Assembly (NCBI GenBank): GCA_051294375.1
Contig: CM119263.1
Coordinates: 20,736,115 to 20,800,114, forward strand
Source of the DNA: Paraspadella gotoi
Taxonomy: Eukaryota; Chaetognatha
Length of the DNA: 64,000 bases
Reading direction: 5' to 3'
Shown: positions 42,861 through 55,019 of the stretch, piece after piece
Position numbering within the stretch: the first letter of the stretch is position 1
How the letters are laid out: each line of letters begins with the position of its first letter
Program-made: the position numbers and the translations under genes
Notes under the pieces: model-generated
Seen by the model: the letters and a program-made list of their open reading frames with translations, nothing else
Databases searched by the model: none
What the model was told of the DNA's origin: nothing

Positions 42861-43092
42861 CGTGGGCAAAGAGTTGGAGTGGAATCTCGAGAGAGTAGTG
42901 AGTGAGAGAGACAACGCTTTGGAAGAGAGAGATAATGCGGTAAAGGAAGCTGATGAAAAGAGAAATGTCATTCGTTGCAACCATCGAGGTCGAAGAGCAG
43001 CGCGGTGGTGCAGCATTTGGGAGCGATCACGGAAGCAGCAGCGATGAGGAGCAGAGCAACGACAATCATGATGAACCAAAAGTAGAGAAGTA
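42856..43092 (+). CDS. Unrecognised coding-like stretch, low confidence
   Basis: One frame gives a charged helical segment (RVVSERDNALEERDNAVKEA). A second frame gives MSFVATIEVEEQRGG then SDHGSSSDEEQSNDNHDEPK and TGA. Joining them would need a frameshift or an unseen intron. It begins where the MITE ends, so it could be an exon remnant or captured sequence. No domain recognised. Confidence 0.2.
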
Positions 43093-43099
43093 CGTTTGA

Positions 43100-45190
43100 T
43101 GGGGCGCGTCGATTTCTCGTCAACTGACGCAATAGATCGGAAGTCGACTGGGCCAGCTTCTGCGTCACTCATTGGTCTAGACAAGAGCATCACGTTTAAG
43201 GACCTGAACTTCAATGATCAATGGACAAAGTCATCTTGCGTATTGATTGCATCATCTTCAGCTTTGTTAAGCAGCAAACTGGAATCAATGTCAATTGCTT
43301 TTCTGTATGGAAGCTCATACCTGGGAGCGAGGTTGAGCATCAAAAACCCTCCCTCCTTTTATCCACTTCCTCAAAAAAAAAAACCGGCTGAAAAAACCCC
43401 GCCTTCCGTAACCCCCTAAAAAATCCCACATTCTATAACCATGAACCAACCAGTTAAAAAATTCTCCCTCCATCAATCCACCACCTTCGAAAAACCCCCA
43501 TTCTATCACCACTCCCTCAAAGAGTCCCCCTTCCACCCACACGCCCCCCTCGACGCCTTCGTTCTCGCGAGACACGGAGATGAAACGAGGCCGCGCTCGC
43601 TTCCTCACGCTACATTTGTGAGGAATGTTATTGTTGTCCCGGACGTTGGTCGTTGTCGTTGTCGTTACCCGAGGTTGTTTGCATTGTCGAATTCGCGTGA
43701 CCGCCTTGTTTTGCATCGACGTATCTCGTATGAAAAGTATAAAGAACAGTTCCACCAAATTTTTTTAAAAATATAATTTTCAGAGCTGGTCAAACATACA
43801 TGCTCTACAAATCATTCACTTTAATTAAGAAAGTCTGGTGGGGAATAGCAAAGATGAGCCTTAATGAAAACTGTTTACCAAGCGATCTAATAAAAAACAA
43901 CTCAAAACCGGTCAAACATTCCCATTCACTATCCCTAATCATGTTGAGAATTACTCGACCCATCTCTTTTTCCTCCCAAACGATGATTTTTAACGACGCA
44001 ATTTTCTACACTTTGACTCCATTGTTTTTCCATTGCGATGAAAAGGGAAAAGGCGGGGAAGTCTGCCCGATCTTTTCTGTCGCATTCGTCATCCGTAATG
44101 GAGAGAAAGACGATTGTTATTAACCTTCCTTACTTTTTTATTTTCTCTTCGGGATATTTTCCCAGTTCCACCTTTTTTTATTCTTTTTTTTTAAATACTG
44201 TCTGAGTCTCTACCCTCGTAATAATTTCTCTTTCCTATTCATAAACTTCCTCAAACAATCATTGTCCATTTGTTTCTTGCTCGGCTTTTTTTTAAGTTCA
44301 TGTTTTCTCCCATGTTTTTATTCCCTGTCGTTTTTCTCCCAAGCACCTACCTCGTCAATATTTATATTGGTGTCTCTCTGTTTTACTTCTATTTACTTTT
44401 TTAATAAACTTTTCCTCATAAACTCTTTGGCTGCATCTATTCCAGGCACTTTTCTCGACCGCAATGTTAACTGATTCTTCTTGGCTTCATGCCTCATCAC
44501 TCATCAGTCAATGGCTTCGTGCTCCTTTTTGACTTATATTCTCCTCTTCGATCTGCTTTCTTTCAAAGAAACGACAAAAAACAAATGACAATTATGACAA
44601 TTGGTTTACCTGGAAGATCCTAATACGGTACTTGGCCTATTGTTTTCTTTGCGCGAGTGGCGGCGCCTAGAGATAATACGGCGTTGTAATCACTAATCAA
44701 AATTACGTCGGCGATGGAACGAACAATTGGTCAATTAGTCATAATGATTAATTGATTATTATAACACACAGTAAGTAGCAAAGTGGACAAACGAGGTCTC
44801 CGGACGAGGGCCCAAATGTCGTCGTCGTCGAGTCCCTACTCCAATATTTTTGGTTTATTAGTGTGACAATTTGTGCATATTTTCCTACTTACTACGATAC
44901 GAACTTTGATTATATCGTTATTTTTACAAAACTCAGCATATATCCAATAAAAAAATCTATTAATTCCAATGTTTAACTTTAAAATAACAACTAAAAAAAT
45001 CTTAAAAGTATAGTGATCTCGCCAGAACTTACTATCAAAAAGTATGAAAAAGTACTATAATCTAATTTGCATATTGCAGTAAATCATAATTAAATAGAAA
45101 TTCAAACAAAAAATATTTGAATAGATATAAAACAAATAAAATGGATACATATTTCAACTTCCTTACTGCCTCACTAATGGAACTTGATAA
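43100..45190. other. No supported gene
   Basis: CT-rich and AT-rich sequence with several short frames in all phases. A CCTCC/TTTCC-rich tract at 43345-43560 and pyrimidine-rich blocks at 44120-44420 explain the longer frames. Confidence 0.5.
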
Positions 45191-45209
45191 TTATAGTATA
45201 AAATTAAAA

Positions 45210-45530
45210 AAATGCTGCAAGTTAAAAAAATTATGCAAGTTGAAAAAATTATGCAAGTTGAAAAAATTATACAAGTTGAAAAAATTATGCAAGTTGAAAA
45301 AATTACGCAAGTTAAAAAAATAATGCGAGTTGAAAAAATTATGCAAGTTGAAAAAATTATGCAAGTTGAAAAAATTATGCAAGTTGAAAAAATTAAGCAA
45401 GTTGAAAAAATTATGCAAATTGAAAAAATTATGCAAGTTTAAAAAATTATGCAAGTTGAAAAATGTATGCAAGTTAAAAAAATTATGCAAACTAAAAAAT
45501 AATACAAGTTGAAAAAATAAAAGAAATTAA
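45210..45530 (+). repeat. 18-bp tandem array, about 17 units
   Basis: Unit aaaaaattatgcaagttg. Because 18 is a multiple of three, three frames stay open and give false repeat proteins on both strands. Related to the short array at 29405-29500. Confidence 0.92.
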
Positions 45531-45719
45531 AAATGATGCAAATTCAAAAAAATATTATTATTTCCGCAGAAGCAGTTAAGTTTAAGCCCTTGAAAGCAAT
45601 TTATATGTATTGGCGCAGCCACTGGTTATTATTGTAATGTAAGAGAAGTTGCGAGCAAGAATAGAAGAGTGGCTTAACCTAGATTATGATGCGACGACAA
45701 CAATGACGACAACAACGAA

Positions 45720-45794
45720 TAAATGGCGATAATAAAAGTTTTTAGAAGGAAAAAAATAATCAGATTTGTTCAAAGAGATCGTACAGAGAGAGAG

Positions 45795-45851
<57 letters not shown>

Positions 45852-46067
45852 AGAAGAAGCTGAACTGACGCTGCAGAGCCGAAACTCGTTTTACTCGTCG
45901 CCCTAGTGACGGTGGTGAAAAAAAAGTGACTACAAAATTAAAAAAAAAAAAAAAAAAGAGAGAGAGAGAGAGAGAGAGCGAGCCGGAACTCTGTTGCTCG
46001 TTTACTCGTTGCCTAGTGACGGTGGTGAAAAAAAAATGACTAAAATTTTTTTTTTTTAAAAAGAGAT

Positions 46068-46107
<40 letters not shown>

Positions 46108-46254
46108 AAAAAAAGAAAGAGAGAGATAGAGAGAAAGATAGAGAGAGAGAGAGAGAGAGCCGGAACTCATTTACTCGTTTACTTTGTTGCCTTATGACGG
46201 TGGTGAAAAAAAAACTGACTAAAATTTTTTTTTTTGTAAAAAAAAAACAAAAAA

Positions 46255-46285
<31 letters not shown>

Positions 46286-46373
46286 AGAGAGCCGGATTTC
46301 GTTTACTCGTTTACTCGTCCCTAGTAACAGTGGTGAAAAAAAAGTGAATACAACTTTTTTTTTGTAAAAAAAA

Positions 46374-46406
<33 letters not shown>

Positions 46407-46440
46407 AGAAGAGGAGAGTGAGTTTTCCCGCCAAACGATA
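45720..46440 (-). repeat. Tandem array of (GA)n-containing units
   Basis: About four units of 100-180 bp, each with gagccggaactcgtttactc, then gacggtggtgaaaaaaaa, then poly-T/poly-A, then (GA)n. It follows a ggcgataataaaagttttt block, which identifies it as an expanded form of the minisatellite-bearing family (compare 16330-16520 and 55020-55260). Confidence 0.75.
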
Positions 46441-47930
46441 CGCAATATTAGGTCACTCTCGTTTATATCGGTTATCCGTTGCTTCGCAACGGCGGCGTGA
46501 CCTCGGTCAAGTTGATTTTTTTTATATCAAAACGCGTTATTAGGTAATGTTCCTTGACATTGTTTACTCGTTGCCGGTCCTGGCTCGATAAAAACAAAAA
46601 CAAAAACAAAAACAATGAAATTGTAAATAGGGAAAATGAAAAATTGTCTTTTGTATTTCATCGTCACGTCTCGTGAGTCTTTTGTTTTTACTCCGAGAGA
46701 TTCCAATTTCCGCCGTTTCTCAAACGGCGGCGTTGATCAAATGTTTTGTCTTTGATGTTGTCTCCGGAATCCGCCTCCAAAATTCAGTCTTTCTCGTTTC
46801 GCCTTTGAAACTTCCTTTTCTGTTTCCGACCGATTTCACAACAGACTTATCCTACTCATTTCCTGTTTGCGAGGCCTAGCAGAATGTCAGTATATCTGGG
46901 CGCTTGTCTTCAAGAGTATGAAATAAAAAACATAAATTTCACAAAACGAAACTCACTTTTAAAAGATTTCTGTATATCAATATCTAAATAACTTTCTGCA
47001 CCCTCATTTCCTTCCTCACCTTCTCTATATTCAAAATTTTAACTTATCTTCCCCCAGAGCCAGCCCCTACTAAAATCGTTCCCCACCTAGTACAGCCCCT
47101 CCCCCCCAACGCCTCTCCTTTCTCCTCCTATTTCTTTCCCATATTCCCCTCTTTCTCTCCCACTATTCCTCTCTCCCCCACCCCCCGCTCTCCCGCTCCA
47201 TATTTTCTCCTTGAGACACCGCCCCCCTATCGCGTTTGAATTATCTCGCTCTCTCTCACCTGGCGCCGAGATCGTGGTGCGAGGACGCCCATCTATCGCT
47301 TCGTCGTCGTTGTTGGTATCGTCGTCGCCGTTAACGTCGAGGTCGTCATCCAGTCGCTTCATTGGCTCCGTCGTCGTCGCCATTGGCTTCGTTGCTGTTG
47401 TCGTTATCTTCATCGTCACTGTTGTCGAGAAGCGTAATCATTAAGGTGGATCGACTAGCGAATTAAGCCCTACCTCTCGAATTTCCCTATACTTTAAAAT
47501 TTAAAAATTATTAAAAAAAATTTTGGCCTTTCCTATTTATATATAAATATTTAAAAAATTAATTATTTGGGTATAGAGCCACATAAGAAATGCTTTTTCC
47601 ATTGAAAGTATACTTAAAAATGTATAAATTTTCGTTTGAGCATATAATCATTCTAAATTTTTGACTCACCCCATAGAGTGCGGCTTCCCCTAATACAACT
47701 ACTAAATAACTTTTTACCCTAAAAAAATCTTTAATATACGAAGATTTTAAGGTCACGTGACCGATATTGACCAATCACATATCGCGAATGGCTATTTTTT
47801 TTAAATTGAAAAAAGGCGTGTGATCCCGAATATTTATTAATCAATTGCTGTTGTGAAATAAAAGAAACTAAAAAGGGCAAAGGAAAAGCCGAGAGGTAAA
47901 AGATTTTGAAAAAATTCTACATCAGAATCC
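46440..47930. other. Repeat remnants, no supported gene
   Basis: 46440-46600 carries another end of the hairpin family (gttgcttcgcaacggcgg, then ggctcgataaaaac). 47510-47700 resembles, in reverse, 54880-55020 (gagtcaaaaatttagaatg). GTC-rich DNA at 47270-47430 gives spurious Asp/Thr frames. Confidence 0.5.
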
Positions 47931-48310
47931 ACCTTAGTAATCATAGACTTGAACTTGAAAGGCATTCGTCCAACGAGGGACTACCTCACTCTCAAAGCTG
48001 TCTAAGATGGTAAACTTGAGACTTGCCTTGAGAGGCTGCAGCCAGAATGTTGTTAAATAGGGTGGGAAAAGATAGAGGAAGAGAGGGAGAGAGGTGGATG
48101 GAGGGAGGGGATTGGGAAGGGGAGGAAGAGGGGGGAGGTGACCAGGTCGTCTGGGCCTGACCCACTCCGTTACCCAAGAAAACAGATCGGGATTCCGCCT
48201 TTCGACTTTTCCTTCTCCTTGTTTGATTGAGCCTCCCGTCTCTTTTGCCATCCGAAAGGATGTTCCCGCTAGCACCGCGTGGAGGTAAAGACGTACTGCT
48301 AGCAGCGTAA
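47930..48310 (-). repeat. Dispersed repeat also present at about 51500-51720
   Basis: agcgggaacatcc, tggcaaaagagac and aaacagatcggga type motifs are shared, in reverse, with the + copy at 51570-51690. GA-rich and GTC-rich low complexity flank it. Confidence 0.5.
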
Positions 48311-49069
48311 TCATTGACTTGATTGTTGTCGTTATCGTCCTCCTTGTCGTAGTGGTAGTTCTCATCGTCGACTTCGTCATTGTTGTCGTCATTTTCAGAT
48401 TGTCGTCGTAATCGTTGTGGTTGGCGACATCGTCGACCGAGTTGTGGTCGTCATCGTCGTCATGGTTGTCGTCGTCGTCGTCATCATCGAAGCCGATTAA
48501 ATTTGGTTGTGAGAGTTTTAGCGGCAAAGGGAGAAAGTAACAGAAAGTGTGAACGCTCAGATTAAGTACTATTTTTTTTTATTTCAAGGCAGGTGTGAGA
48601 ATCTGGTTGAAGTAGGGTGAGAGGCAAGCAATTTAACTAGTAAAGACTAAAAGCGAATTAGCGTATTAGCGAGAGTGGGGTGAACATTCGGGTTAGGACT
48701 CGGGTGAGGACTTAGGTGAGGACTTAGGTGAGGACTTGGGTGATGAATCGATTAAGGACTTAAGTGAGTCACCACTTTAAGGTAAAAACTTCGCTTACAG
48801 CTCGAGTGGAGGTCACAAGTTCAGGAAGTTTTTTAATCAGAGGAAAAGGTTCATGGAGGAAAAGAAGGTGGAGGCGCTTTTTTCATTAGCATGACGAAAA
48901 TAGATTGAGGTCTAGACTAGTTTTGAGATTTCTGGCAATTTGATAATGTACATATTTTGCTGTGAACGTATTTTAAATTGTTCATTGTTTAAAATATTTG
49001 AGAAGGGTAAGAAATGTGTGGATAAGGCGCTAAGTGGGCAGAAGATGATTATCCGTAACTTCTATAACC

Positions 49070-49251
49070 CCCCTTAGAAGCTATGGAACGGGTCCTGGGC
49101 TTGGAACGCACTTGCCGAGGTTGCCACGCCCCAAGGCGGCTTACCGGCCGTCCTCACGCTTCCCCCAGGGTAGGTACCGGGTTTGGATTGAAACCCGGGT
49201 ACCTAGTGGTCATGAGCTGATGGCTTTACTACAATGAGCCACCGGGTCAGG
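49070..49251 (-). mobile_element. tRNA-derived SINE
   Basis: On the minus strand: gacccggtggctcattgtag (A box 49242-49230), an anticodon-loop-like ctcatga, then B box ggtttcaatcc (49195-49185), followed by a GC-rich body (ggggcgtggcaacctcggca). The split promoter spacing is tRNA-like. It lies at the left end of the foldback element at 49259. Confidence 0.65.
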
Positions 49252-49258
49252 ACTGAAG

Positions 49259-49880
49259 GTAAGGCGTAGTGAAAGTTACGTATGGAAATTCTAAAAGTAA
49301 ATTGATGACAACATACCATCAGTAAACATTAATTTGTAAAAAAAATATTTTATGTTTTTTAATTTTCGCAGTCAGGCTATATTTTATATGATAAGTACTA
49401 TCCTTATAAATATCGAAAAATTTCAAAATAGGCTTTTCTTAATTTTGATTGCAGATTGAATCCTCGTCAAAAGTTGATAAAAGAAATATTAATTATTTTT
49501 AAAAATTCTTTCATTAAGTGGGTTAAAAATTAAAAAAAAATAATTTAATATATAAAAAGTTAATTTTCAGCTTAAAATATAGCTTTTTTTTAATTTTTGA
49601 ACCCAACTTAATGAAGGAATTTTTCAAAAGGGTTATATTTCTTTTTATCAACTTTTTATGACGAATCCAAATCTGCAAAAAAAAACTTTAAAAAAACTGT
49701 TTGAAATTTTAACATTTATTGAATTAGTACTAGTATAAATATGGCCTACTGCGTAATTTGTAAAATTTATTATAAATTTTGTTTTAATATATATATGTTC
49801 ATTAGTATAATGTTGTTCGTTCCTCACTTTTAGAATTTTTAATTTAAAGTTAAATTTAGAAATTTACTACGCCATACTGA
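49259..49880. repeat. Foldback element with ggcgtag terminal repeats
   Basis: Left taaggcgtagtgaaagttac, right end tttactacgccatac in reverse complement. The interior is AT-rich with internal mirror symmetry around the two ataaaatattt regions. Related to 28168-28690. Confidence 0.55.
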
Positions 49881-50039
49881 AGGTGTCATGCTTATAGCGG
49901 GGTGAACCTAGGCAATGCCCGACTACAAATGTCCAAAGACTAATGTCTAAGGTTTTAGTAAACGCAGAAGACTCAATAGGCTCAAAATTGTAGTCATATG
50001 TGAAATATTGTTTGTGGATTCAACTTCTAGCTCGCCCGA

Positions 50040-50282
50040 GAACTGGGCAAATCAGGGTCTTTACTTTTTTTTTTCATTTTTTCGTTTTTTGTTTTTTTGT
50101 TTTTTGTTTTTTTCCCAGATTTTCAATATTTAGAAAATGAGATGGCGACTTCAATCATGCATACATTTCCATTTTTCATTTCTTTTCTTGTCTGTTTTTT
50201 CTTTCTTTTTTTCTTTCTAGTCTTCTTTTTATATTTTCACTCTATTTCTATTCACTTTTTGGCTTTTTATTTTAGATTTGTT

Positions 50283-50338
<56 letters not shown>

Positions 50339-50430
50339 TTTTTTTCAATCTTTATTGTTTTTTTCTGTCTTTTTTAAATTTCCTTATTTGTTTTTTCTTT
50401 CTTTTCCTTCTTTCTTCTATCTTCGCCGCC
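50040..50430 (+). repeat. T-rich tract with (TTTC)n microsatellite
   Basis: ttttttttc runs, then (tttc)n at about 50277-50340. The long open frames over it are low-complexity Phe/Leu/Ser. Confidence 0.85.
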
Positions 50431-50809
50431 ATGCCCCATTTCCACTCGAAGGTCTGCCAAGCGATTTTTCTCTCTTCCGCGTCCGGGGGTGTGAAGTTCA
50501 CTTATCACCCGCGTGTTATTCACTAAGTGAATTTGAATTAATGTCTACCTGTAAGGTCTCGGTCTGTCTCTCTGTCTTTTCTTTTCGTCGAGGTGACATT
50601 GGTTTAACTGTCGTTTTTGATAGACGTAAAATAAAAATAAACATACCGATTGAATAAATAACTATGAAATATAAGAGATTCTTATAGAAAAATCTTAAAG
50701 GAACAGTTTGAATATTTTTGCAACAACAATTTGTTTAATGATAGACGAACATGTTTCGGCTCAAATTGAAGCGCCAAAATGTTTTGTGAATTACTCACAA
50801 ATTTTTCAT

Positions 50810-51018
50810 NNNNNNNNNNNNNNNNNNNNNNNNNNNNNNNNNNNNNNNNNNNNNNNNNNNNNNNNNNNNNNNNNNNNNNNNNNNNNNNNNNNNNNNNNNN
50901 NNNNNNNNNNNNNNNNNNNNNNNNNNNNNNNNNNNNNNNNNNNNNNNNNNNNNNNNNNNNNNNNNNNNNNNNNNNNNNNNNNNNNNNNNNNNNNNNNNNN
51001 NNNNNNNNNNNNNNNNNN
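50810..51018. other. Assembly gap (209 N)
   Basis: Ns, ending in a (GA)n tract; probably unresolved microsatellite. Confidence 0.95.
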
Positions 51019-51050
<32 letters not shown>

Positions 51051-51119
51051 TAGAGAAAATAATAAATTTCTTAAAGTACAACAGTTGAAAAGATTTTTGT
51101 ATACTGAAATTTTTAACAT

Positions 51120-51378
51120 NNNNNNNNNNNNNNNNNNNNNNNNNNNNNNNNNNNNNNNNNNNNNNNNNNNNNNNNNNNNNNNNNNNNNNNNNNNNNNNNN
51201 NNNNNNNNNNNNNNNNNNNNNNNNNNNNNNNNNNNNNNNNNNNNNNNNNNNNNNNNNNNNNNNNNNNNNNNNNNNNNNNNNNNNNNNNNNNNNNNNNNNN
51301 NNNNNNNNNNNNNNNNNNNNNNNNNNNNNNNNNNNNNNNNNNNNNNNNNNNNNNNNNNNNNNNNNNNNNNNNNNNNNN
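51120..51378. other. Assembly gap (259 N)
   Basis: Ns 101 bp after the previous gap; again next to purine-rich sequence. Confidence 0.95.
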
Positions 51379-51499
51379 AAGAAAAGAAAATAGAAAGTGA
51401 AAGAGATACATTTGGTGAAGGATAGCAAAGTAATTAGTAACGTGAAAGGTTAAGAATTAATAAAGAGCTCAAAATGAGCTGGCCCCCCTTGGCTTTTGC

Positions 51500-52100
51500 A
51501 AATGAGAGACTTGGACGATAAGGCCGGGTCATTGACGTGTCATTGGTTGGGCTGGCAGAACGTCTCAACGTCCTCGCGGTGCCAGCGGGAACATCCCACG
51601 GGATGGCAAAAGAGACGACAGGCTCAAAAAACAAGGAGAAGGTCAAGCCGAGAGGTGGATCCCCGATCTGTTTTTATGGGCAACGGAGTGGGCATGGAAT
51701 TGCCACCCATGTCACCTGCTAAAACAAAAAAATGGCTACAGCAAGGACCCAACTCCGAAAATAATATAAAATTTCGACTTTTAGCAAAGTTTTTTAAGTT
51801 GTCTTGACTAAATATTTAAGCTATCATTTTCCAAAAAAATTTACATTATACGTCTTGATTAATACATTAAATATTACATTATAAAATTGTTTTTTAAATC
51901 TTAAAATTTAAGATGGATTCTGATAGAGCATAAAAAGTTAAACAAGAAATAAAATTACAGCTTTTAAAAATTCTTACACTTTCTAAGTGAAAATAAAAAA
52001 ACAACTGATAAAATCATTGAAAGATGATGATGATAATGATTTTTTATGGTTTTTCTTATTTTTGAATCACTTATCATGAAAATATTGAAAAAAGAATTAT
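51500..52100. repeat. Copies of two dispersed repeats, no gene
   Basis: 51500-51720 matches 47930-48310 in reverse. 51780-52090 matches, in reverse, the ctatcagaatcc/ttgcttaac family seen at 11870-12080 and 61560-61700. Confidence 0.5.
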
Positions 52101-52229
52101 ACTTTGTGTAGACAACTTTTTATTAGCTATCTGAATCTGGTCTTAAAATTACCCCTACTACTACTACTACCCCTACTACAGCCTCTCAAGGCTGCGTCGT
52201 ATGATTTATTTATAGTCGAGGAAAGAAGA

Positions 52230-52663
52230 AGGTTGATGGCGGTGGGAAAGTGTGTGATAAAGCTGGATATAAAGTTTCCGACGGTAATCGTGTGAGTAGA
52301 AATGAGTTTAAGTGGAAAAAAACAAGTCGCATTTACTAAAATATTTTTACTTATTTTAACCATAAGTACTCATAATTAATCATAATTGGATGGATAGATT
52401 GAGTTCAAATTTTTCATGTGTGGGTAGAAAAATGTGTAAACGATGCTAATGATATAAGTTTCGGTGGAAACGTACGAGTGGAAATGAGTTTAAATTAAAA
52501 AATATGAGTCACATTTACTTGAATCTTTTTACTTATTTTAACCCATAATAGATTGAGATGAAATTTTGTGAGTGGGTAAGAGAGAGAGAGAGAGAGAGGA
52601 GTGAGAGAGCAGAAAATGAGCATAAGGATCGTCGCAATTGCAAGAGAGAGAGAGAGAGAAGAG

Positions 52664-52708
<45 letters not shown>

Positions 52709-52741
52709 CAGTAAAAATTGAGCATAAGGAACGCTCGCATT

Positions 52742-52773
<32 letters not shown>

Positions 52774-52828
52774 CAGAAAAATGAGCATAAGGATCGTTGC
52801 AATTACAAAGAGAGGAGAAGAGAGACAG

Positions 52829-52862
<34 letters not shown>

Positions 52863-53676
52863 AAGAGAGAGTATTCCGGATTAAAATTAGCAAAAAAAAA
52901 AGTTGTTATTTTACTCACTGAATAAAATGCTTTTAAATACTTACAAAATACATATAAAATTGATAAAAAATATTATTCCGATAACATTGTTTATATCACA
53001 TGCAATATATACACTAGTAAGGCGGGCGCAAAAATTGAACACGTTTTATAACTTCTAGTTCTCTCAAAAAAATTTATTTTTTCCTTCTACTAACTAAATC
53101 GATTTTCAATGTAACTTTTTGAATTAGTTCATTGGGTTGTTGCACTGAAGCTTTTAAATTTTTATTAAAATATATATAATTATAATAAAGTTTTGACGGA
53201 ATTGTGTCAGTGGAAATTGAGTTTAAGATGGAAAAAAACATAAAGTCACATTTACTTGAATCTTTAGTAATAATGATTATAAATAAATGTTTTAAAATTA
53301 ATTAATTAATTAATTAATTAATTATGTGAAAAAATGATGCAGTTAAAGAATCTTAAAAGCATAAAAGATCGTCGCAATTGCATAAAAAGAAGAGAGAGAG
53401 AGAGCAGAGAGAGTGAGAGGAGTGAGAGAGAGAGAGAAGGAGACATAAAATAAAATAGAGGATATTTGGTTTTTTTTGAAAAAATAGTAAACAAAACATA
53501 TTTAATAACTGTCCTAACCCAATTTTAAAGACATCGATGATGATAAGTTGAATATAAATTTAAAATTAATTATTACATATTAAAATTAATTTAATTAATT
53601 AATTAATCGATTAATTAATTAATTAATTAATTATCGTGAGGCAGATTCCGACATTGTTTGCTCAAACTTGTTTATG
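52230..53676 (+). mobile_element. GTCGGATCTGC MITE-family array with GA microsatellites
   Basis: Several blocks of gtggaaatgagtttaa, interrupted by (GA)n clusters at 52578-52870 with gagcataaggatcgtcgcaa spacers repeated three times, and again at 53390-53440. It ends with cagattccgacattgtttgc. Probably one expanded or compound copy. Confidence 0.55.
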
Positions 53677-54261
53677 TATAAGTTTCATTTCGTGTTTTAT
53701 TCATTTACTATTTACTATTTATGAATTATATTTATTAAATATTTGAAGTATAGTAAAGATTTTTTTAGTGTCACTCGCGAACGGACACGGGGTAGAGCTC
53801 CCAGAAATACCATGCATTTTTGAAAGTTTCTGATACCTGCAAAGTTTCTTGTGCCAAATTTAGTGGAGAAAACGAATATCAAAATAAAAAATTTCCCTGA
53901 GGTTTCGCATACAATCAGAGTCTTTTAGACAACGAAATCTGAACTTCAATAATTACCATCTTTCGTGATCTCATTGGTTAGTACGAAGCTTTCTTCATTT
54001 AAAAAAATGGTAGTCTCAAGTTATCTCCTTCTTATCACTTAGAACTTCCCATGTAAATTTCTATGAGTTAAAAATATGGTAAGACATGATTTCTTCAATG
54101 ATTGTTTATCTAATCTCATTAACTGCTTAATTTTAGAAATAAGTATGTTTGAATTTTTATGGTACAGATAAATTTTAAAGATAGAATTCCTTAATAGAAT
54201 CTTCGTGTCTTTTACTTACACAAAAGGTCTTAGGTAAGACGCCATATAATCTGATACAATT

Positions 54262-54850
54262 TTTAGTCGGATCTGCTTTTCAGCGGATCCCGACTCTATA
54301 ATTCACTTTGTCGGTCCGTCGGTCCGCCCCCTCAATATTGTCGGGCATTGACTTATATCATGTCAGAACATTGATTTATGATAAATTATGGAAAAAAAAA
54401 CGATGTCCATCCATCCGTCTGTCTCTCTGTCTGTCTGTCTGTTCGTCCGTCCCACCTTAGAAAAAAACACCAATTACTTGTGATTTCATGGATGGATAGG
54501 AATGAAATTTTGTAAGTGGGTAGGAAAGTGTGTGATTAAGCTGGAAATTAAGTTTCGATGGAATCTTTCAAGTGGAAATGAGTTAAAATGAAAAAAACAA
54601 AAAACCAGTTTCACTAATTGATTATGCTTCTTTTTCTTTTTACAGTAAATGTAAATCAAATAATTAATCAGTTAATCAATTAGTCAATTAATTAATCAAT
54701 AATTAATTAATCAGTTAATCAATCAAGTCAATCATTATTGGCATTATTCTTATCGTCGTTATTGCTTTTGTCGTGGTTAGTGACGAAAAGACCTAAAAAC
54801 AAATTTTGGATAAAATTAATTAATTAATTGCCTAATTAATTAATTAACTT
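54262..54850 (+). mobile_element. GTCGGATCTGC MITE, nearly complete
   Basis: Starts tttttagtcggatctgcttt with a terminal hairpin (gtcggatctgc / gcggatcccgac), then the (GTCT)n segment, ggaaatgagttaaaatg, aagtcaatcattattgg, and AATTAATT. The 3' terminal motif is lost. Confidence 0.65.
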
Positions 54851-55019
54851 GTTTTCTTCTGATTAAGTGTAGCCCCTCTCAATGGGTGAGTCAAAAATTT
54901 AGAATGGGAACATGCTCAAATGAAAATTTATACATTTTTAAGTATACTTTCAATGTACAAAAAATTTTTATATGGCTCTATACCCAAATATTTATTTTTT
55001 AATATTTAATTATAGAAAG

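Noticed and set aside
45191-45512. Open frames with KKLCKLKK, MQVEKI and HNFFNL repeats
   Set aside because: An 18-bp tandem array keeps three phases open on both strands; there is no start context, no non-repeat domain, and the flanks are intergenic.
45760-46170. 136-residue SLSLSL frame
   Set aside because: (GA)n microsatellite translated on the minus strand.
47934-48527. 197-residue minus-strand frame with Asp/Thr runs
   Set aside because: It covers GTC-trinucleotide DNA and a dispersed repeat shared with 51.5 kb; not a conserved protein.
50097-50657. 186-residue Phe/Leu/Ser-rich frame
   Set aside because: Derived from poly-T and (TTTC)n; no splice or domain evidence.
52495-52918. Overlapping Ser/Leu frames near 52.5-52.9 kb
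   Set aside because: All three come from (GA)n clusters of the repeat array.
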